Both the position numbers and the translations under genes were made by a program. Source: Pseudomonadota bacterium (GTDB taxonomy: Bacteria; Desulfobacterota; Binatia; Bin18). From it: a stretch of DNA of 37,262 bases. The notes under the pieces were generated by a model. The model saw nothing but the letters and a program-made list of their open reading frames with translations, did not search any database and was not told the DNA's origin. The stretch covers positions 1 to 37,262 of the forward strand of contig SYOC01000345.1 of NCBI GenBank assembly GCA_005804965.1, read 5' to 3'. Positions 14,797 through 22,841 of this stretch are shown here, piece after piece. Numbering within the stretch: the first letter of the stretch is position 1; the number at the start of each line of letters is the position of its first letter.

Positions 14797-17427
14797 TTAG
14801 GCAGCTTCCGCCGCGAGAGCTGTGTGGGCAGTGAAAGTGACTTGCATGCCATCCCAATCTACGACGACATGAGAATTATCGAGCACCTCTCCGGCGATCA
14901 ACTTTCTGCCTAGTCCAGTCTCAATTTCGCGCTGCAAGACGCGCTTGAGCGGTCGCGCACCATAGCTCGGGTCGTAGCCAGCTTCTGCAAAATGGGAGAC
15001 AGCACGTTCGCTGAGTTCTAGGGTGATGTGTCGCTCAGCTAATCGTTCACGCACCCGGCCCAACTGAATAGTCACGATGGATTTGAGATCCTCACGCGAC
15101 AAGCTTTGGAACACGACGGTTTCATCCACGCGATTGAGGAACTCCGGGCGAAATTGCTGCCGGAGTGCCTCAAGAACGTCGCGCTTCATGCGGTCATAGG
15201 CTGCTGGATCGCTCCCGCCGCGATAGCCGAGAATAAGCTGACTGCCGATGTTAGAAGTCATGATGACAACGGTGTTCTTGAAATCCACCGTACGTCCGTG
15301 ACCATCGGTCAGCCGCCCATCATCGAGAATCTGCAACAGCACGTTGAAAACGTCAGGATGAGCTTTCTCCACCTCGTCGAGTAAGAGGACTGAGTATGGG
15401 CGACGGCGCACAGCTTCAGTGAGCTGGCCGCCTTCATCGTAACCAACATATCCTGGAGGGGCACCAATGAGTCGCGCCACGGTATGCTTTTCCATGTACT
15501 CGGACATATCGAGACGCACCATGTTGTTTTCGTCGTCGAAGAGGAACTCGGCGAGTGCCCGTGCCAGCTCCGTCTTGCCCACTCCAGTCGGTCCTAAGAA
15601 GATGAACGAACCAATCGGACGGTTGGGGTCCTTGAGACCGGACCGTGCGCGAATGACAGCATCCGCCACGGCCTGCACGGCCTCTTCTTGCCCGATGAGG
15701 CGCTTATGGAGATGGTCGCCTAAGTGCAGTAGCTTTTCCTTTTCGCCTTCAAGCAACCTGAGCACAGGAATGCCTGTCCAGCGAGACACGACCGCTGCGA
15801 TGTCGTCTTCGTCCACCTCTTCTTTCAGCAGTCGGGCTTGTCCGGATTCGCCTTTAAGGCGTGCCTCGTCGGTGGCGAGGTCGCGTTCCAGTTGCGAGAG
15901 CTTGCCATACTTTAGTTCCGCCACCCGGTTGAGGTCGTACTCACGTTGAGCCTGCTCCATCGCGACTTTGGTCTTTTCGATCTCCTCTTTGAGGGCCCGC
16001 AAGCGGCCAATCGCGTCTTTTTCCACCTCCCAGCGGGCTTTCAACTGGTCAGCCTCAGATTTGACTTCTGCCAGCTCTTTCTCCAACTTGCCGAGACGTT
16101 CGCGCGAAGCTTGGTCGGTTTCCTTCCGTAAAGCTTCGCGTTCGATTTCGAGCTGCATCACGCGCCGAGAGACTTCGTCCAATTCCGTGGGCATCGAATT
16201 GATTTCTGTCCGCAATTTGGCGGCGGCTTCGTCAATGAGGTCAATAGCTTTGTCCGGCAGGAACCGGTCACTGATGTAGCGATGCGACAAAACGGCAGCG
16301 GTCACGAGGGCGGCATCTTTGATCCGTACACCATGATGCACCTCGTAGCGTTCGCGGAGACCGCGCAAGATAGAGATGGTGTCTTCTACGCTGGGCTGAT
16401 CGACCTGCACTGGCTGGAAGCGTCGTTCCAATGCCCGATCCTTCTCAATGTATTTGCGATATTCATCGAGCGTGGTAGCACCAACACAATGCAATTCGCC
16501 GCGTGCCAACATGGGTTTGAGGAGATTGGAAGCGTCCATTGCTCCTTCGGCGGCACCCGCTCCAACCACCGTGTGCAGTTCGTCGATGAAGAGAATCACA
16601 TCGCCTTCCGATTCTTGCACTTCTTTCAAGACGGCTTTGAGGCGCTCTTCGAACTCACCACGGAACTTGGCTCCGGCAATCAACGCTCCCATGTCGAGTA
16701 CGATAAGACGGCGATTCTTGAGGTTCTCGGGCACATCGCCACGGACGATGCGTTGTGCGAGGCCCTCGACGATAGCCGTCTTGCCCACGCCGGGATCACC
16801 GATAAGCACAGGGTTATTTTTCGTCCGCCGTGACAACACTTGCACGATGCGGCGGATCTCGTCATCGCGCCCGATGACTGGATCGAGCTTGCCTTGTTCT
16901 GCGAGTTTGGTCAGATCTCTGCCGTAGCGTTCGAGCGCTTGATAGGTCGCTTCTGGATTTGCGCTTGTCACCCGTTGGTGTCCACGCACTTTCTGCAAAG
17001 CGGCCATCAGCCGTTCGCGTGTCAGTCCTAACGAACGTAGCAGCTTGCTGCTCGTGCCATTTGCCTCACCGAAAATAGCCAGAAGCAAATGCTCGACGCT
17101 CACGTAGTCATCCTTGAGCACTTTCGCTTCATCTTCGGCTTGCGTGAGTACGCGAACCAGACGCTGTGTTAAGTACAGTTGCTGCGCATTGGCACCAGGA
17201 CCAGACACCTGAGGGAGCTTGTTCAGTTCTTCTTCAATCTGTTCGTGTAGTGCGCTCGGCGCAAGGCCAGCACTGGTCAGCAACGCTGACGCCAAGCCTT
17301 CAGGCTCGGCCAAAATAGCGCTGAGCATATGCTCGACATCGACGCCTTGATTACCACGGCGTGCGGCGAGCGCCTGCGCCCCGCGTAACGCTTCTTGGGA
17401 TTTTTCGGTGAACCGATTGAGCTCCAT
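14797..17427 (-). CDS. clpB: ATP-dependent chaperone ClpB
   Basis: An 876-residue Hsp100 disaggregase, full length for the family; it works with DnaK to pull proteins out of aggregates. Order of domains: Clp N-domain repeats ([17 protein letters not shown] at 5-20 and [13 protein letters not shown] at 106-118), NBD1 with Walker A GDPGVGKT (210-217) and Walker [10 protein letters not shown], the long coiled-coil middle domain (about 400-535, rich in [20 protein letters not shown]-type heptads), and NBD2 with [14 protein letters not shown] and [12 protein letters not shown]. The pore loop [12 protein letters not shown] is present. A strong AGGAGG precedes ATG 17427. It follows hsp20 by 59 bases and is probably co-transcribed with it from the promoter upstream of hsp20. 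Confidence 0.97.
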   Translation of the reverse strand: MELNRFTEKSQEALRGAQALAARRGNQGVDVEHMLSAILAEPEGLASALLTSAGLAPSALHEQIEEELNKLPQVSGPGANAQQLYLTQRLVRVLTQAEDEAKVLKDDYVSVEHLLLAIFGEANGTSSKLLRSLGLTRERLMAALQKVRGHQRVTSANPEATYQALERYGRDLTKLAEQGKLDPVIGRDDEIRRIVQVLSRRTKNNPVLIGDPGVGKTAIVEGLAQRIVRGDVPENLKNRRLIVLDMGALIAGAKFRGEFEERLKAVLKEVQESEGDVILFIDELHTVVGAGAAEGAMDASNLLKPMLARGELHCVGATTLDEYRKYIEKDRALERRFQPVQVDQPSVEDTISILRGLRERYEVHHGVRIKDAALVTAAVLSHRYISDRFLPDKAIDLIDEAAAKLRTEINSMPTELDEVSRRVMQLEIEREALRKETDQASRERLGKLEKELAEVKSEADQLKARWEVEKDAIGRLRALKEEIEKTKVAMEQAQREYDLNRVAELKYGKLSQLERDLATDEARLKGESGQARLLKEEVDEDDIAAVVSRWTGIPVLRLLEGEKEKLLHLGDHLHKRLIGQEEAVQAVADAVIRARSGLKDPNRPIGSFIFLGPTGVGKTELARALAEFLFDDENNMVRLDMSEYMEKHTVARLIGAPPGYVGYDEGGQLTEAVRRRPYSVLLLDEVEKAHPDVFNVLLQILDDGRLTDGHGRTVDFKNTVVIMTSNIGSQLILGYRGGSDPAAYDRMKRDVLEALRQQFRPEFLNRVDETVVFQSLSREDLKSIVTIQLGRVRERLAERHITLELSERAVSHFAEAGYDPSYGARPLKRVLQREIETGLGRKLIAGEVLDNSHVVVDWDGMQVTFTAHTALAAEAA

Positions 17428-17486
17428 ATATTCTCCTCCTCAATCCGGATGATTCTGGAAACCTACGGCGGTGCGCATCCGTGCGC

Positions 17487-17930
17487 TTAGCTTCCCAGGA
17501 CAGTGATTTTTCGCGGCTTGGCTTCGACATGCAACGGCACCGTCACGTCCAACACGCCATCGCGATACGTCGCGGTCACTTTTTCTGCATCAACAGATTT
17601 ATGGAGCCGAAACGCACGGGCGAAGCGCCCGGTTGGCCGTTCCCGATGATGAACGTGCATGCCGTCCTTCGCCGCTGGGTGGGTGCGTTCGCCGGTGATG
17701 GTGAGGACCTGCTCCTTCACTTCGATGTGGATGTCCTCAGGTTTCATGCCGGGCAGCTCTACCGAGAAAAGGAAAGCCTCGGCATTTTCACTGACATCGA
17801 CGGCTGGTGCCCAACCCACCCCCTTCGTATGAGTGGTAGCGTGAGGACGCAGCGTACGCTCGAAGAAGGGTGAGAATCGTCGCTCGATATTGGCCAGTTC
17901 TGGTCGTAATGTCCAAGAAAAAGATTGCAT
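17487..17930 (-). CDS. Hsp20/alpha-crystallin small heat-shock protein
   Basis: A 147-residue holdase chaperone. The alpha-crystallin domain spans about 43-140: WAPAVDVSENAEAFLFSVELPG at the start, EDIHIEVKEQVLTITGER in the middle, FARAFRLHKSVD and the hallmark GVLDVTVPL near the end. The C-terminal I-x-V anchor is present as ITV in RKITVLGS. ATG 17930 has GGAGG upstream and gives the usual length; a GTG 16 codons upstream lacks support. It is the first gene of a likely hsp20-clpB heat-shock unit, a sensible pairing because small heat-shock proteins hold unfolded clients that ClpB later disaggregates. Confidence 0.93.
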   Translation of the reverse strand: MQSFSWTLRPELANIERRFSPFFERTLRPHATTHTKGVGWAPAVDVSENAEAFLFSVELPGMKPEDIHIEVKEQVLTITGERTHPAAKDGMHVHHRERPTGRFARAFRLHKSVDAEKVTATYRDGVLDVTVPLHVEAKPRKITVLGS

Positions 17931-17963
17931 GAGTATTCCTCCAGGTGTGATGTATTGTGAAGG

Positions 17964-17991
17964 AACGTAAGTCGTCACTCGACGATGTCAA
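17964..17991 (-). promoter_or_regulatory. candidate hsp20-clpB promoter with an internal inverted repeat
   Basis: TTGACA (17991-17986 on the minus strand) is followed after 16 bases by TACGTT (17969-17964). Between the two boxes lies the inverted repeat TCGTC-ACTC-GACGA (17972-17985), well placed to be a repressor site. It is not the CIRCE element, and no convincing sigma-32 box is seen. Confidence 0.4.
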
Positions 17992-18093
17992 GAGAGCAAA
18001 ACACTTCGAGTGAGATCGTGGCAGGGACAAAAGGCGAGGGAAAATTTTTGTGGAGAGCAACCTTGCGTGGCAGAGAAAAGTGGTTATTGTCCT

Positions 18094-18119
18094 GGGGAAG
18101 GAGCGCGGTTTCCTTCCCC
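18094..18119. terminator. hairpin after the catechol dioxygenase gene
   Basis: GGGGAAGGA (18094-18102) and TCCTTCCCC (18111-18119) make a perfect 9-bp stem with an 8-base loop, just past the dioxygenase stop (18128, minus strand). On the minus strand no T run follows; on the plus strand TTTCTTG follows. Termination is plausible but not certain. Confidence 0.5.
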
Positions 18120-18127
18120 TTTCTTGC

Positions 18128-19039
18128 TTACGTTAAATAATTGCTGAACCGTTCGTTCACCTCTTGGTGGATGTAGAAGATGGCTCTGCCGATCTGATCC
18201 GCTGTCCAGGTAATGCAAGGAAAATCAGGGTAGGTCATATACCCACCGGAGAAGACTTCATTGCGGTTGCCGTTCGGGCCAAAGAAGTAAATCGTCGTGC
18301 CGCGAGTAATGCCGTGCCGCGCTGGACCGAAATCGATCTTGATGTCGTTCCGTCCAAGGATGTCGCCGGCTCGCAGGATGTCGTTCCAGTTATCCAACCA
18401 GAAGGCGAAATGATGGAGCTTGCCATTCGGTCCTTTGACAAAGGCGATGTCATGGGCCTTGTTGGAGCAGAACAGAAAAGCGGCGAGTGGCTCCTCGTTC
18501 TTGGGATCAGGAATAATGCGTTCGCTCATGCGGAATCCGAGAACATTCATGAAAAAGTCGGCGTTGGTTTTGACATCTTCCGCCGTCACCAGCATGTGAT
18601 CCAACCGCTGAGGTGCAATCCCTTTCTGTTCGGGCGGCCAAGGCGCAGGGTTGAGGGTGCCGACGGCGGTTCCGCTTTGTTCCGCTTCGGCATACAGCTC
18701 TAGAACGTGTTCAGAGGGGAGCGTGCAGCGGATAGCTTGGCCGATACCAAGGTTCTCGCCGCGCGAGACGCGTCGCACGGGCAATCCGAACGCTTCGATT
18801 GCTTTTTCCAGCCGGTCCAGGTCGTTTTGACTCTCGACCTTGTAGCCCATTTTCACCAAACCCAAGCCACCATTTTCGATTACCACACTGTGATGATCGT
18901 ACTCGTCCCAACACTTGAAATAACGTTTCCCATCGTGCCGTGCGACTTCTTGCAGCCCGAGGACATTGGTGTAGTAATCCGTGGCTTTGTCGAGGTCGCT
19001 TTCGCGTGCTTGCACGAACCCTAAGCGCATGACGCTCAT
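18128..19039 (-). CDS. catechol 2,3-dioxygenase (type I extradiol)
   Basis: A 303-residue two-domain VOC-fold enzyme that opens catechol next to the hydroxyls, using Fe(II). It aligns end to end with the XylE/DmpB type. The Fe ligands are His148 (RLDHML), His209 (KLHHFAF) and Glu261 (GNRNEVF). The second-shell residues are also present: His196 in KAHDIAF, His242 in ARHGITRG and Tyr251 in TIYFFGP. The C-terminus CITWTADQIGRAIFYIHQ...NERF matches XylE closely. AAGGAGA precedes ATG 19039, and an AT-rich tract at about 19054-19067 may hold its promoter. No hydroxymuconic-semialdehyde pathway genes are adjacent; the DUF1992 gene upstream is 41 bases away. Substituted catechols are possible substrates. 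Confidence 0.93.
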   Translation of the reverse strand: MSVMRLGFVQARESDLDKATDYYTNVLGLQEVARHDGKRYFKCWDEYDHHSVVIENGGLGLVKMGYKVESQNDLDRLEKAIEAFGLPVRRVSRGENLGIGQAIRCTLPSEHVLELYAEAEQSGTAVGTLNPAPWPPEQKGIAPQRLDHMLVTAEDVKTNADFFMNVLGFRMSERIIPDPKNEEPLAAFLFCSNKAHDIAFVKGPNGKLHHFAFWLDNWNDILRAGDILGRNDIKIDFGPARHGITRGTTIYFFGPNGNRNEVFSGGYMTYPDFPCITWTADQIGRAIFYIHQEVNERFSNYLT

Positions 19040-19080
19040 AGTTGTCTCCTTATCGAATAATATATATCCGATGTAGATGG

Positions 19081-19458
19081 TTAGCGGTGAAGGAAACGTT
19101 GGACCAGTTTTTTGCCGTAGAAACGAGAAGACCTCAACGAGAAAGAACGCCTCTTCAGGAGGTCCAAGCGGACCATTTTCCATTCGATCTCTTTGGCTAA
19201 TGCTTTCCGTTCACCGTCATCTTCGATGTACTTGAGGAGGTCCTGCATCGAGTGGATCTCTTTCTGAAGTTCGGCTTCCGGCGGGAGGACCTGGGCATTT
19301 TTGAGGATGTGATACGACATACGCAGGTCTTCCGGCACCATGCTGACATCCTCCAACACCAACGGTTTGCCTTTGCCGGGAAGGTTATCGAAGGCCCCCT
19401 CCCGTTGAGCTTCGCGAATCCGCTCTTCCGCAATGCGTGCGAAATATGATAGCGCCAT
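19081..19458 (-). CDS. DUF1992 (DnaJ-homologue C28-type) protein
   Basis: A 125-residue protein of the DUF1992 family, which contains E. coli YhdN-like proteins and the conserved domain of DNAJC28. The signature is clear: IAEERIREAQREGAFDNLPGKGKPL near the start, then EDLRMSYHILKNAQVLPPEAEL. The C-terminal half is a charged helical region ending in a basic tail (SSRFYGKKLVQRFLHR). The function is unknown in bacteria. A strong GAGGAGGT lies before ATG 19458. It is upstream of and on the same strand as the catechol dioxygenase, and divergent from the LLM gene at 19577 with about 120 bases between. Confidence 0.87.
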   Translation of the reverse strand: MALSYFARIAEERIREAQREGAFDNLPGKGKPLVLEDVSMVPEDLRMSYHILKNAQVLPPEAELQKEIHSMQDLLKYIEDDGERKALAKEIEWKMVRLDLLKRRSFSLRSSRFYGKKLVQRFLHR

Positions 19459-19576
19459 GAGACCTCCTCGCTCGCGCCACGATAAAGACCGCCTGCGCAG
19501 GCTGTCAACACGGGTTGATTCGGCAGGCGCTCCAGGGCTATGAGAGAGGAGCAATCTATTTCGCTAAGGAGGGAGC

Positions 19577-20491
19577 ATGGCAAAGGTCGAATTTGGCACG
19601 GCGTTGCCGTCGGTGACTGGGACAGCAGAGTTTGCTCAGCAGGCAGAAGCATTAGGCTACGATTTTCTCGGCTGCGGTGAGCACGTCATGTTTTATGGTC
19701 CAGTCTCGAACACCTTTATTTCACTGTCAGTGGCTGCTGGCGCAACCAAGAAGATCAAGCTCTTGAGTTCGGTGGTCCTGTTGCCGCTGTACCCGGCGGC
19801 GCTGGTTGCCAAGATGGGCGCGGCGCTCGATGTCGCGTCCGGTGGGCGCTACAACTTTGGCGTTGGCATCGGTGGTGAGTTCCCGAAAGAATTTGAAGCC
19901 TGTGGGGTCCCAGTAAATCAGCGCGGCGCACGCACGAACGAAGCACTCGAAGTCATCACCAAACTGTGGACAGAGAAGAACGTCACGTTCGACGGAAAAT
20001 TCACCAAGCTCAATGGAGTGAGCATCGAACCCAGCCCGATGCAGAAACCGCGTCCACCGATCTGGGTGGCCGGACGCAAAGAACCGGCGATGAAACGGAC
20101 AGCCAAGTACGCTGACGGCTGGCTCCCCTACATGTACACCCCGGAGCAGTTGCACGAGAGCATTGAGAGCATCAATAAGTTCGGCAAAGAGTTTGGGCGC
20201 GATATGAGTACGTTCACGCCTGGGGTGTTTGTCTTTGCCTCCGTGCATCAAGACGGCGACAAAGCCCGCCAGATGTGCAGCGAGAAGCTGAGCAAGCAGT
20301 ACAACCAAGATTTCTCTAAACTCATTGGCAAATATGCTCTCGCCGGCACGCCGGAAGAATGCCAGAAACGGCTCAAAGAATATGTGGATGCCGGTGCGCG
20401 GATGGTCGTGCTGCCGTCGGCCTGTCCGCAAGACTACGTGGACGACAACACGCGCCTGCTAGCGACGGACGTGATTCCGGCGTTTCGGTAA
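19577..20491 (+). CDS. luciferase-like (LLM class) F420-dependent oxidoreductase
   Basis: A 304-residue TIM-barrel oxidoreductase of the bacterial luciferase-like superfamily. Landmarks: FAQQAEALGYDFLGCGEHV (barrel strand with GEH), KKIKLLSSVVLLPLYPAALVAKMGAALDVASGGRYNFGVG-type centre, and EFEACGVPVNQRGARTNEALEVI. The GIGGEFPKEFEACGV segment is typical of the group annotated as F420-dependent (TIGR03619-like). F420 or FMN use cannot be told with certainty from sequence alone. A strong AAGGAGGGAGC precedes the ATG. It is co-directional with the crotonase gene 106 bases downstream, but a repeat-rich spacer separates them. It is the first of three LLM paralogues in the window. Confidence 0.88.
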   Translation: MAKVEFGTALPSVTGTAEFAQQAEALGYDFLGCGEHVMFYGPVSNTFISLSVAAGATKKIKLLSSVVLLPLYPAALVAKMGAALDVASGGRYNFGVGIGGEFPKEFEACGVPVNQRGARTNEALEVITKLWTEKNVTFDGKFTKLNGVSIEPSPMQKPRPPIWVAGRKEPAMKRTAKYADGWLPYMYTPEQLHESIESINKFGKEFGRDMSTFTPGVFVFASVHQDGDKARQMCSEKLSKQYNQDFSKLIGKYALAGTPEECQKRLKEYVDAGARMVVLPSACPQDYVDDNTRLLATDVIPAFR

Positions 20492-20494
20492 AGA

Positions 20495-20580
20495 AGTTGT
20501 TAGTTGGCGGTTAGTAGTTTTTAGTCATCAAGAGAGCCTAGACCGTGGCGCTAACAACTAAGAACCAAGAACTAAAAACT
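20495..20580. repeat. low-complexity TTAGT-word element between the LLM and crotonase genes
   Basis: AGTTGTTAG (20495-20503) recurs inverted as CTAACAACT (20551-20559), and AGTTTTTAGT (20516-20525) recurs inverted as ACTAAAAACT (20571-20580). The order is A-B-A'-B', not a simple nested palindrome. The spacer is unusually AT-rich for this window. Confidence 0.6.
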
Positions 20581-20597
20581 AGAAAAAGGAACTACTT

Positions 20598-21386
20598 ATG
20601 CCCGAACCTTTAGTGCTGCATAAAGAACCGCCCGTGGCCTGGATTACCTTCAACCGACCGGAACGCCGCAATGCTATCAGCTTCGAGATGTGGCAAGCCT
20701 TGCCAGGCTTGGTTGCCCAAGTCGCTGAGGATGATGCGCTACGCGTATTGGTTATTCGCGGTGCCGGAGAGGAGGCGTTTATCTCTGGTGCCGACATCTC
20801 GCAATTCGGTAAAGTACGGTCCGATGCCTCGACTACAGTGGAGTATGATCGTGCTTCGGGTGCCGCGTTGTCTTCGCTCGCGACTTTGGAAAAACCAGTG
20901 GTCGCGATGATTCATGGCTTCTGCTTTGGCGGCGGCTGCTCCGTGGCGGTGATGTGCGACCTGCGCCTGTGCTCGGATGATGCTCGCTTCTGTATCCCTG
21001 CGGCGCGTTTGAGCGTTGCCTATCCGGTTGAGCGTGGCGTCGAACGCCTCGTGCATGTGGTGGGGGCGGCCAACGCGACCGAGATTCTCGTGACGGCCCG
21101 CGTCTACAACGCCGAAGAAGCCCATCACATGGGCTTGGTCAACCGCGTTCTTCCGAAAGCCGAATTGGAGTCGTACACGCGCGAATATGCGTTGAAGATT
21201 GCTGATAACGCGCCACTCAGCGTCGGGGCACATAAGTTCTTCGTGCGCGAGAGCACGAAGGCCGCGAACCTCCGCGACATGGACAAGATTCGCGCGTGGT
21301 CAACCCGCTGCTTCAACAGCGCCGATTACAAGGAAGGCGTCACGGCGTTTATGGAGAAGCGACGCCCGAAATTTCAGGGGAAGTAG
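20598..21386 (+). CDS. enoyl-CoA hydratase/isomerase (crotonase) family protein lacking both usual glutamates
   Basis: A 262-residue crotonase-fold protein. The CoA-binding pattern is intact: AWITFNRPERRNAIS, FISGADISQFG (oxyanion-hole strand) and GFCFGGGCSVAVMCD. In true enoyl-CoA hydratases the two catalytic glutamates sit in GGGCELA and (Q)PEI; here these read GGGCSVA and IPAARL, so both are replaced (Ser and Ala). IPAARLSVAYP recalls a recurrent subgroup with IPAARLG(L)GY. The protein may use another residue, or act as an isomerase, hydrolase or decarboxylase. AAAAGGA precedes ATG 20598. It follows an LLM oxidoreductase on the same strand; a joint pathway is possible but unproven. Confidence 0.88.
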   Translation: MPEPLVLHKEPPVAWITFNRPERRNAISFEMWQALPGLVAQVAEDDALRVLVIRGAGEEAFISGADISQFGKVRSDASTTVEYDRASGAALSSLATLEKPVVAMIHGFCFGGGCSVAVMCDLRLCSDDARFCIPAARLSVAYPVERGVERLVHVVGAANATEILVTARVYNAEEAHHMGLVNRVLPKAELESYTREYALKIADNAPLSVGAHKFFVRESTKAANLRDMDKIRAWSTRCFNSADYKEGVTAFMEKRRPKFQGK

Positions 21387-21399
21387 CGGACGAGAAGCA

Positions 21400-21486
21400 G
21401 GGCGCTGTTCTCTCTCGGAAAAGCGGTTGAGGCCGTCGGGTGTCAACCCAGGGGTAAAAGCCGCTAACGGATGAGAAACAGCGCCC
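21400..21486. other. 87-base nested inverted-repeat element, possible structured RNA or palindromic repeat
   Basis: Outer arms GGGCGCTGTT (21400-21409) and AACAGCGCCC (21477-21486) are perfect. Inside, AGCGG (21422-21426) faces CCGCT (21461-21465), and GGTTGA (21425-21430) faces TCAACC (21443-21448). The element begins 14 bases after the crotonase stop and has no coding content. It could be a termination/processing structure or a mobile palindromic repeat. No known riboswitch class is recognised. Confidence 0.5.
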
Positions 21487-21593
21487 AGTCTTGTGTATCT
21501 GTGATTGTCGCAAGAAACCGGTGAGTTGCGTCTTGGGTTAGGACAGAGAAACCCTGTTACTGAACGAGGCGGGGTTTGTGGTGTCATGTCCAA

Positions 21594-21863
21594 TTATTGT
21601 TTCGCGGAAGATTTTTCTGCGACTTCCGGGAGGCTCGGCACTTGTTGAGTGCCTTCAACCAGTTTTACGGTTGGTTTTTCCACGGGAAGGGGAAATTGTG
21701 CTTCTACAGGACCAGCTTTGATGGTCACGCCTCTCTCTACGATAGCATCGAGTAACGCTTTTACTTCCTTCCTGAAGTAGAAGAGCGAAACCAGTAGAGT
21801 AAGTTCCCAACTGGTATCTTTGAGCAGATCCACGACGATTTTTACCCAAGATTCAAGGCTCAA
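21594..21863 (-). CDS. small membrane-anchored protein of unknown function
   Basis: An 89-residue protein. Residues 18-30 (SWELTLLVSLFYF) form a short hydrophobic segment that may be membrane-embedded, followed by RKEVKALLDAIVERG and VTIKAGPVEAQFPLP, a pattern seen in small conserved membrane proteins of this type. A Pro-rich linker and charged C-terminus follow. There is no ATG start: TTG 21863 is the best, with GGGGT nine bases upstream. An internal GTG at codon 11 is possible. It lies 64 bases downstream of a ribbon-helix-helix gene on the same strand, and the two probably form an operon. I do not recognise the family. Confidence 0.6.
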   Translation of the reverse strand: MSLESWVKIVVDLLKDTSWELTLLVSLFYFRKEVKALLDAIVERGVTIKAGPVEAQFPLPVEKPTVKLVEGTQQVPSLPEVAEKSSAKQ

Positions 21864-21927
21864 TGACTGCTACCCCAAAGGCACTGTTTTCTACCAAGGA
21901 ACTTTCTCCCACAGAAGAGAAAGGAGC

Positions 21928-22164
21928 TTATTTGACAAGCAAAAAAGGAAAATCTACTTCTGCGTTCTCTCCGGTCTTCTTTTCTACAACGATTTTGTTC
22001 TCTTCTGCGAGGTTGTTAGTAACCCATTTCAGGACTCCAAGTGCGTTTCTGACAACTTCGGCACGAGACGCTGCATGGAGTTTCTTCTGAAGAGCATCGA
22101 GCTCTTCTAATGCTTCTTTGGAAAAATCCAGCTGAACGCGGTATTTCTCCGTAGTTGCTGCCAT
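21928..22164 (-). CDS. ribbon-helix-helix DNA-binding protein
   Basis: A 78-residue protein with an RHH fold: the strand EKYRVQLDFS, helix KEALEELDALQKKLHA, then SRAEVVRNALGVLKWVTNNL. SRAEVVRNAL is the phosphate-contacting motif of CopG/MetJ-type regulators. The remainder, NKIVVEKKTGENAEVDFPFLL, is a short C-terminal extension. Such proteins act as dimers on operators, often their own. AGGAGGT lies upstream of ATG 22164, spaced slightly long. The partner gene downstream encodes a small membrane protein, not a recognisable toxin, so this is not an obvious toxin-antitoxin pair. Confidence 0.78.
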   Translation of the reverse strand: MAATTEKYRVQLDFSKEALEELDALQKKLHAASRAEVVRNALGVLKWVTNNLAEENKIVVEKKTGENAEVDFPFLLVK

Positions 22165-22226
22165 GAGACATTACCTCCTGTCTGCGAAAGACCTTTACCG
22201 CTTTCTGTTCGACCGGTGATGGTGCA

Positions 22227-22255
22227 GTTTAAGAAATGTGCGCGTTGAATTGCAA
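22227..22255 (-). promoter_or_regulatory. candidate promoter for the RHH/membrane-protein pair
   Basis: On the minus strand TTGCAA (22255-22250) and TTAAAC (22232-22227) are 17 bases apart. Both boxes are imperfect. The predicted start leaves a leader of about 55 bases before ATG 22164. Confidence 0.3.
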
Positions 22256-22310
22256 GAGCCGCCGCCCAACGATTAAGCGCCGGGCAAAGTGCGCCAATCT
22301 TTTTCAGCTC

Positions 22311-22802
22311 TTATCGCCCCATCTTAATGCGGTCTTCCTGTGCCCAGCCTTCTGTGAGCGGCACCATGAAATACGGCGTGAGCGTGACTTTCTTGAAACG
22401 CCACGTCCCGTCCTCTTTGGTGTATTCGTCGTCGAAACGCGCGGCGACCACATAGCTTTCGCCTTTATGAACCGGTGTTGCTTCGAGGTAGCTGAAGCCA
22501 GAAGCGCTGTTGCCTTGCACCTGCACCACATGGTTATGCAGATACTGTTTCACGAACGGCACCAGCTCGGACAGGCCCTTCTGAAAAAACTTGATAATCT
22601 TCTCTCGGCCTTTCGCCGTGCCTAAATGCGAGTAGTTGAGTTCCGCTTCGCTGCTGAACAAATCGGCCATGCCTTCAGGGCGTTTTTCGTTCACGCATTC
22701 GTGAAAGCGAAAGCGGAGCGTCCGAATCGCCCCGAGATCTTCCAGTTCTTGGACTTTTGCTTCCAGTTGTTGCACACGTTTTTCTAGATCAGCGGTTGCC
22801 AT
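22311..22802 (-). CDS. NTF2-like (SnoaL-type) protein with an N-terminal coiled coil
   Basis: A 163-residue NTF2-fold protein. Residues 1-22 (LEKRVQQLEAKVQELEDL) form a short coiled coil, then the cone-shaped fold: AIRTLRFRFHECVNEKRPEGMADLFSSEAEL, GREKIIKFF, and the curved sheet HNHVVQVQG, SYLEATPVHKGESYVVAARFDDEYTKEDGTWRFKKVTL. Such proteins are often small-molecule binders, isomerases, dehydratases or ring-hydroxylase beta-subunit relatives, commonly linked with steroid or aromatic catabolism. AAGGAGG precedes ATG 22802. It is the third gene of a minus-strand unit with an LLM oxidoreductase and an alpha/beta hydrolase. No substrate is evident. Confidence 0.84.
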   Translation of the reverse strand: MATADLEKRVQQLEAKVQELEDLGAIRTLRFRFHECVNEKRPEGMADLFSSEAELNYSHLGTAKGREKIIKFFQKGLSELVPFVKQYLHNHVVQVQGNSASGFSYLEATPVHKGESYVVAARFDDEYTKEDGTWRFKKVTLTPYFMVPLTEGWAQEDRIKMGR

Positions 22803-22841
22803 AGTGTTGCCTCCTTCTCGGCTCTGCAGAGCCGTTGCCTC

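Noticed and set aside
17941-18060. CIRCE or sigma-32 elements before hsp20
   Set aside because: CACTTCGAGTG and the TCGTC/GACGA repeat are not CIRCE, and no good sigma-32 boxes are present.
19727-20431. A 234-codon reading frame antisense to the first LLM gene
   Set aside because: The LLM signature on the plus strand and the strong ribosome site there settle the coding strand.
22264-22270. GCCCAAC, resembling the left core of an integron attC site
   Set aside because: I found no matching GTTRGGC core within attC distance and no integrase.
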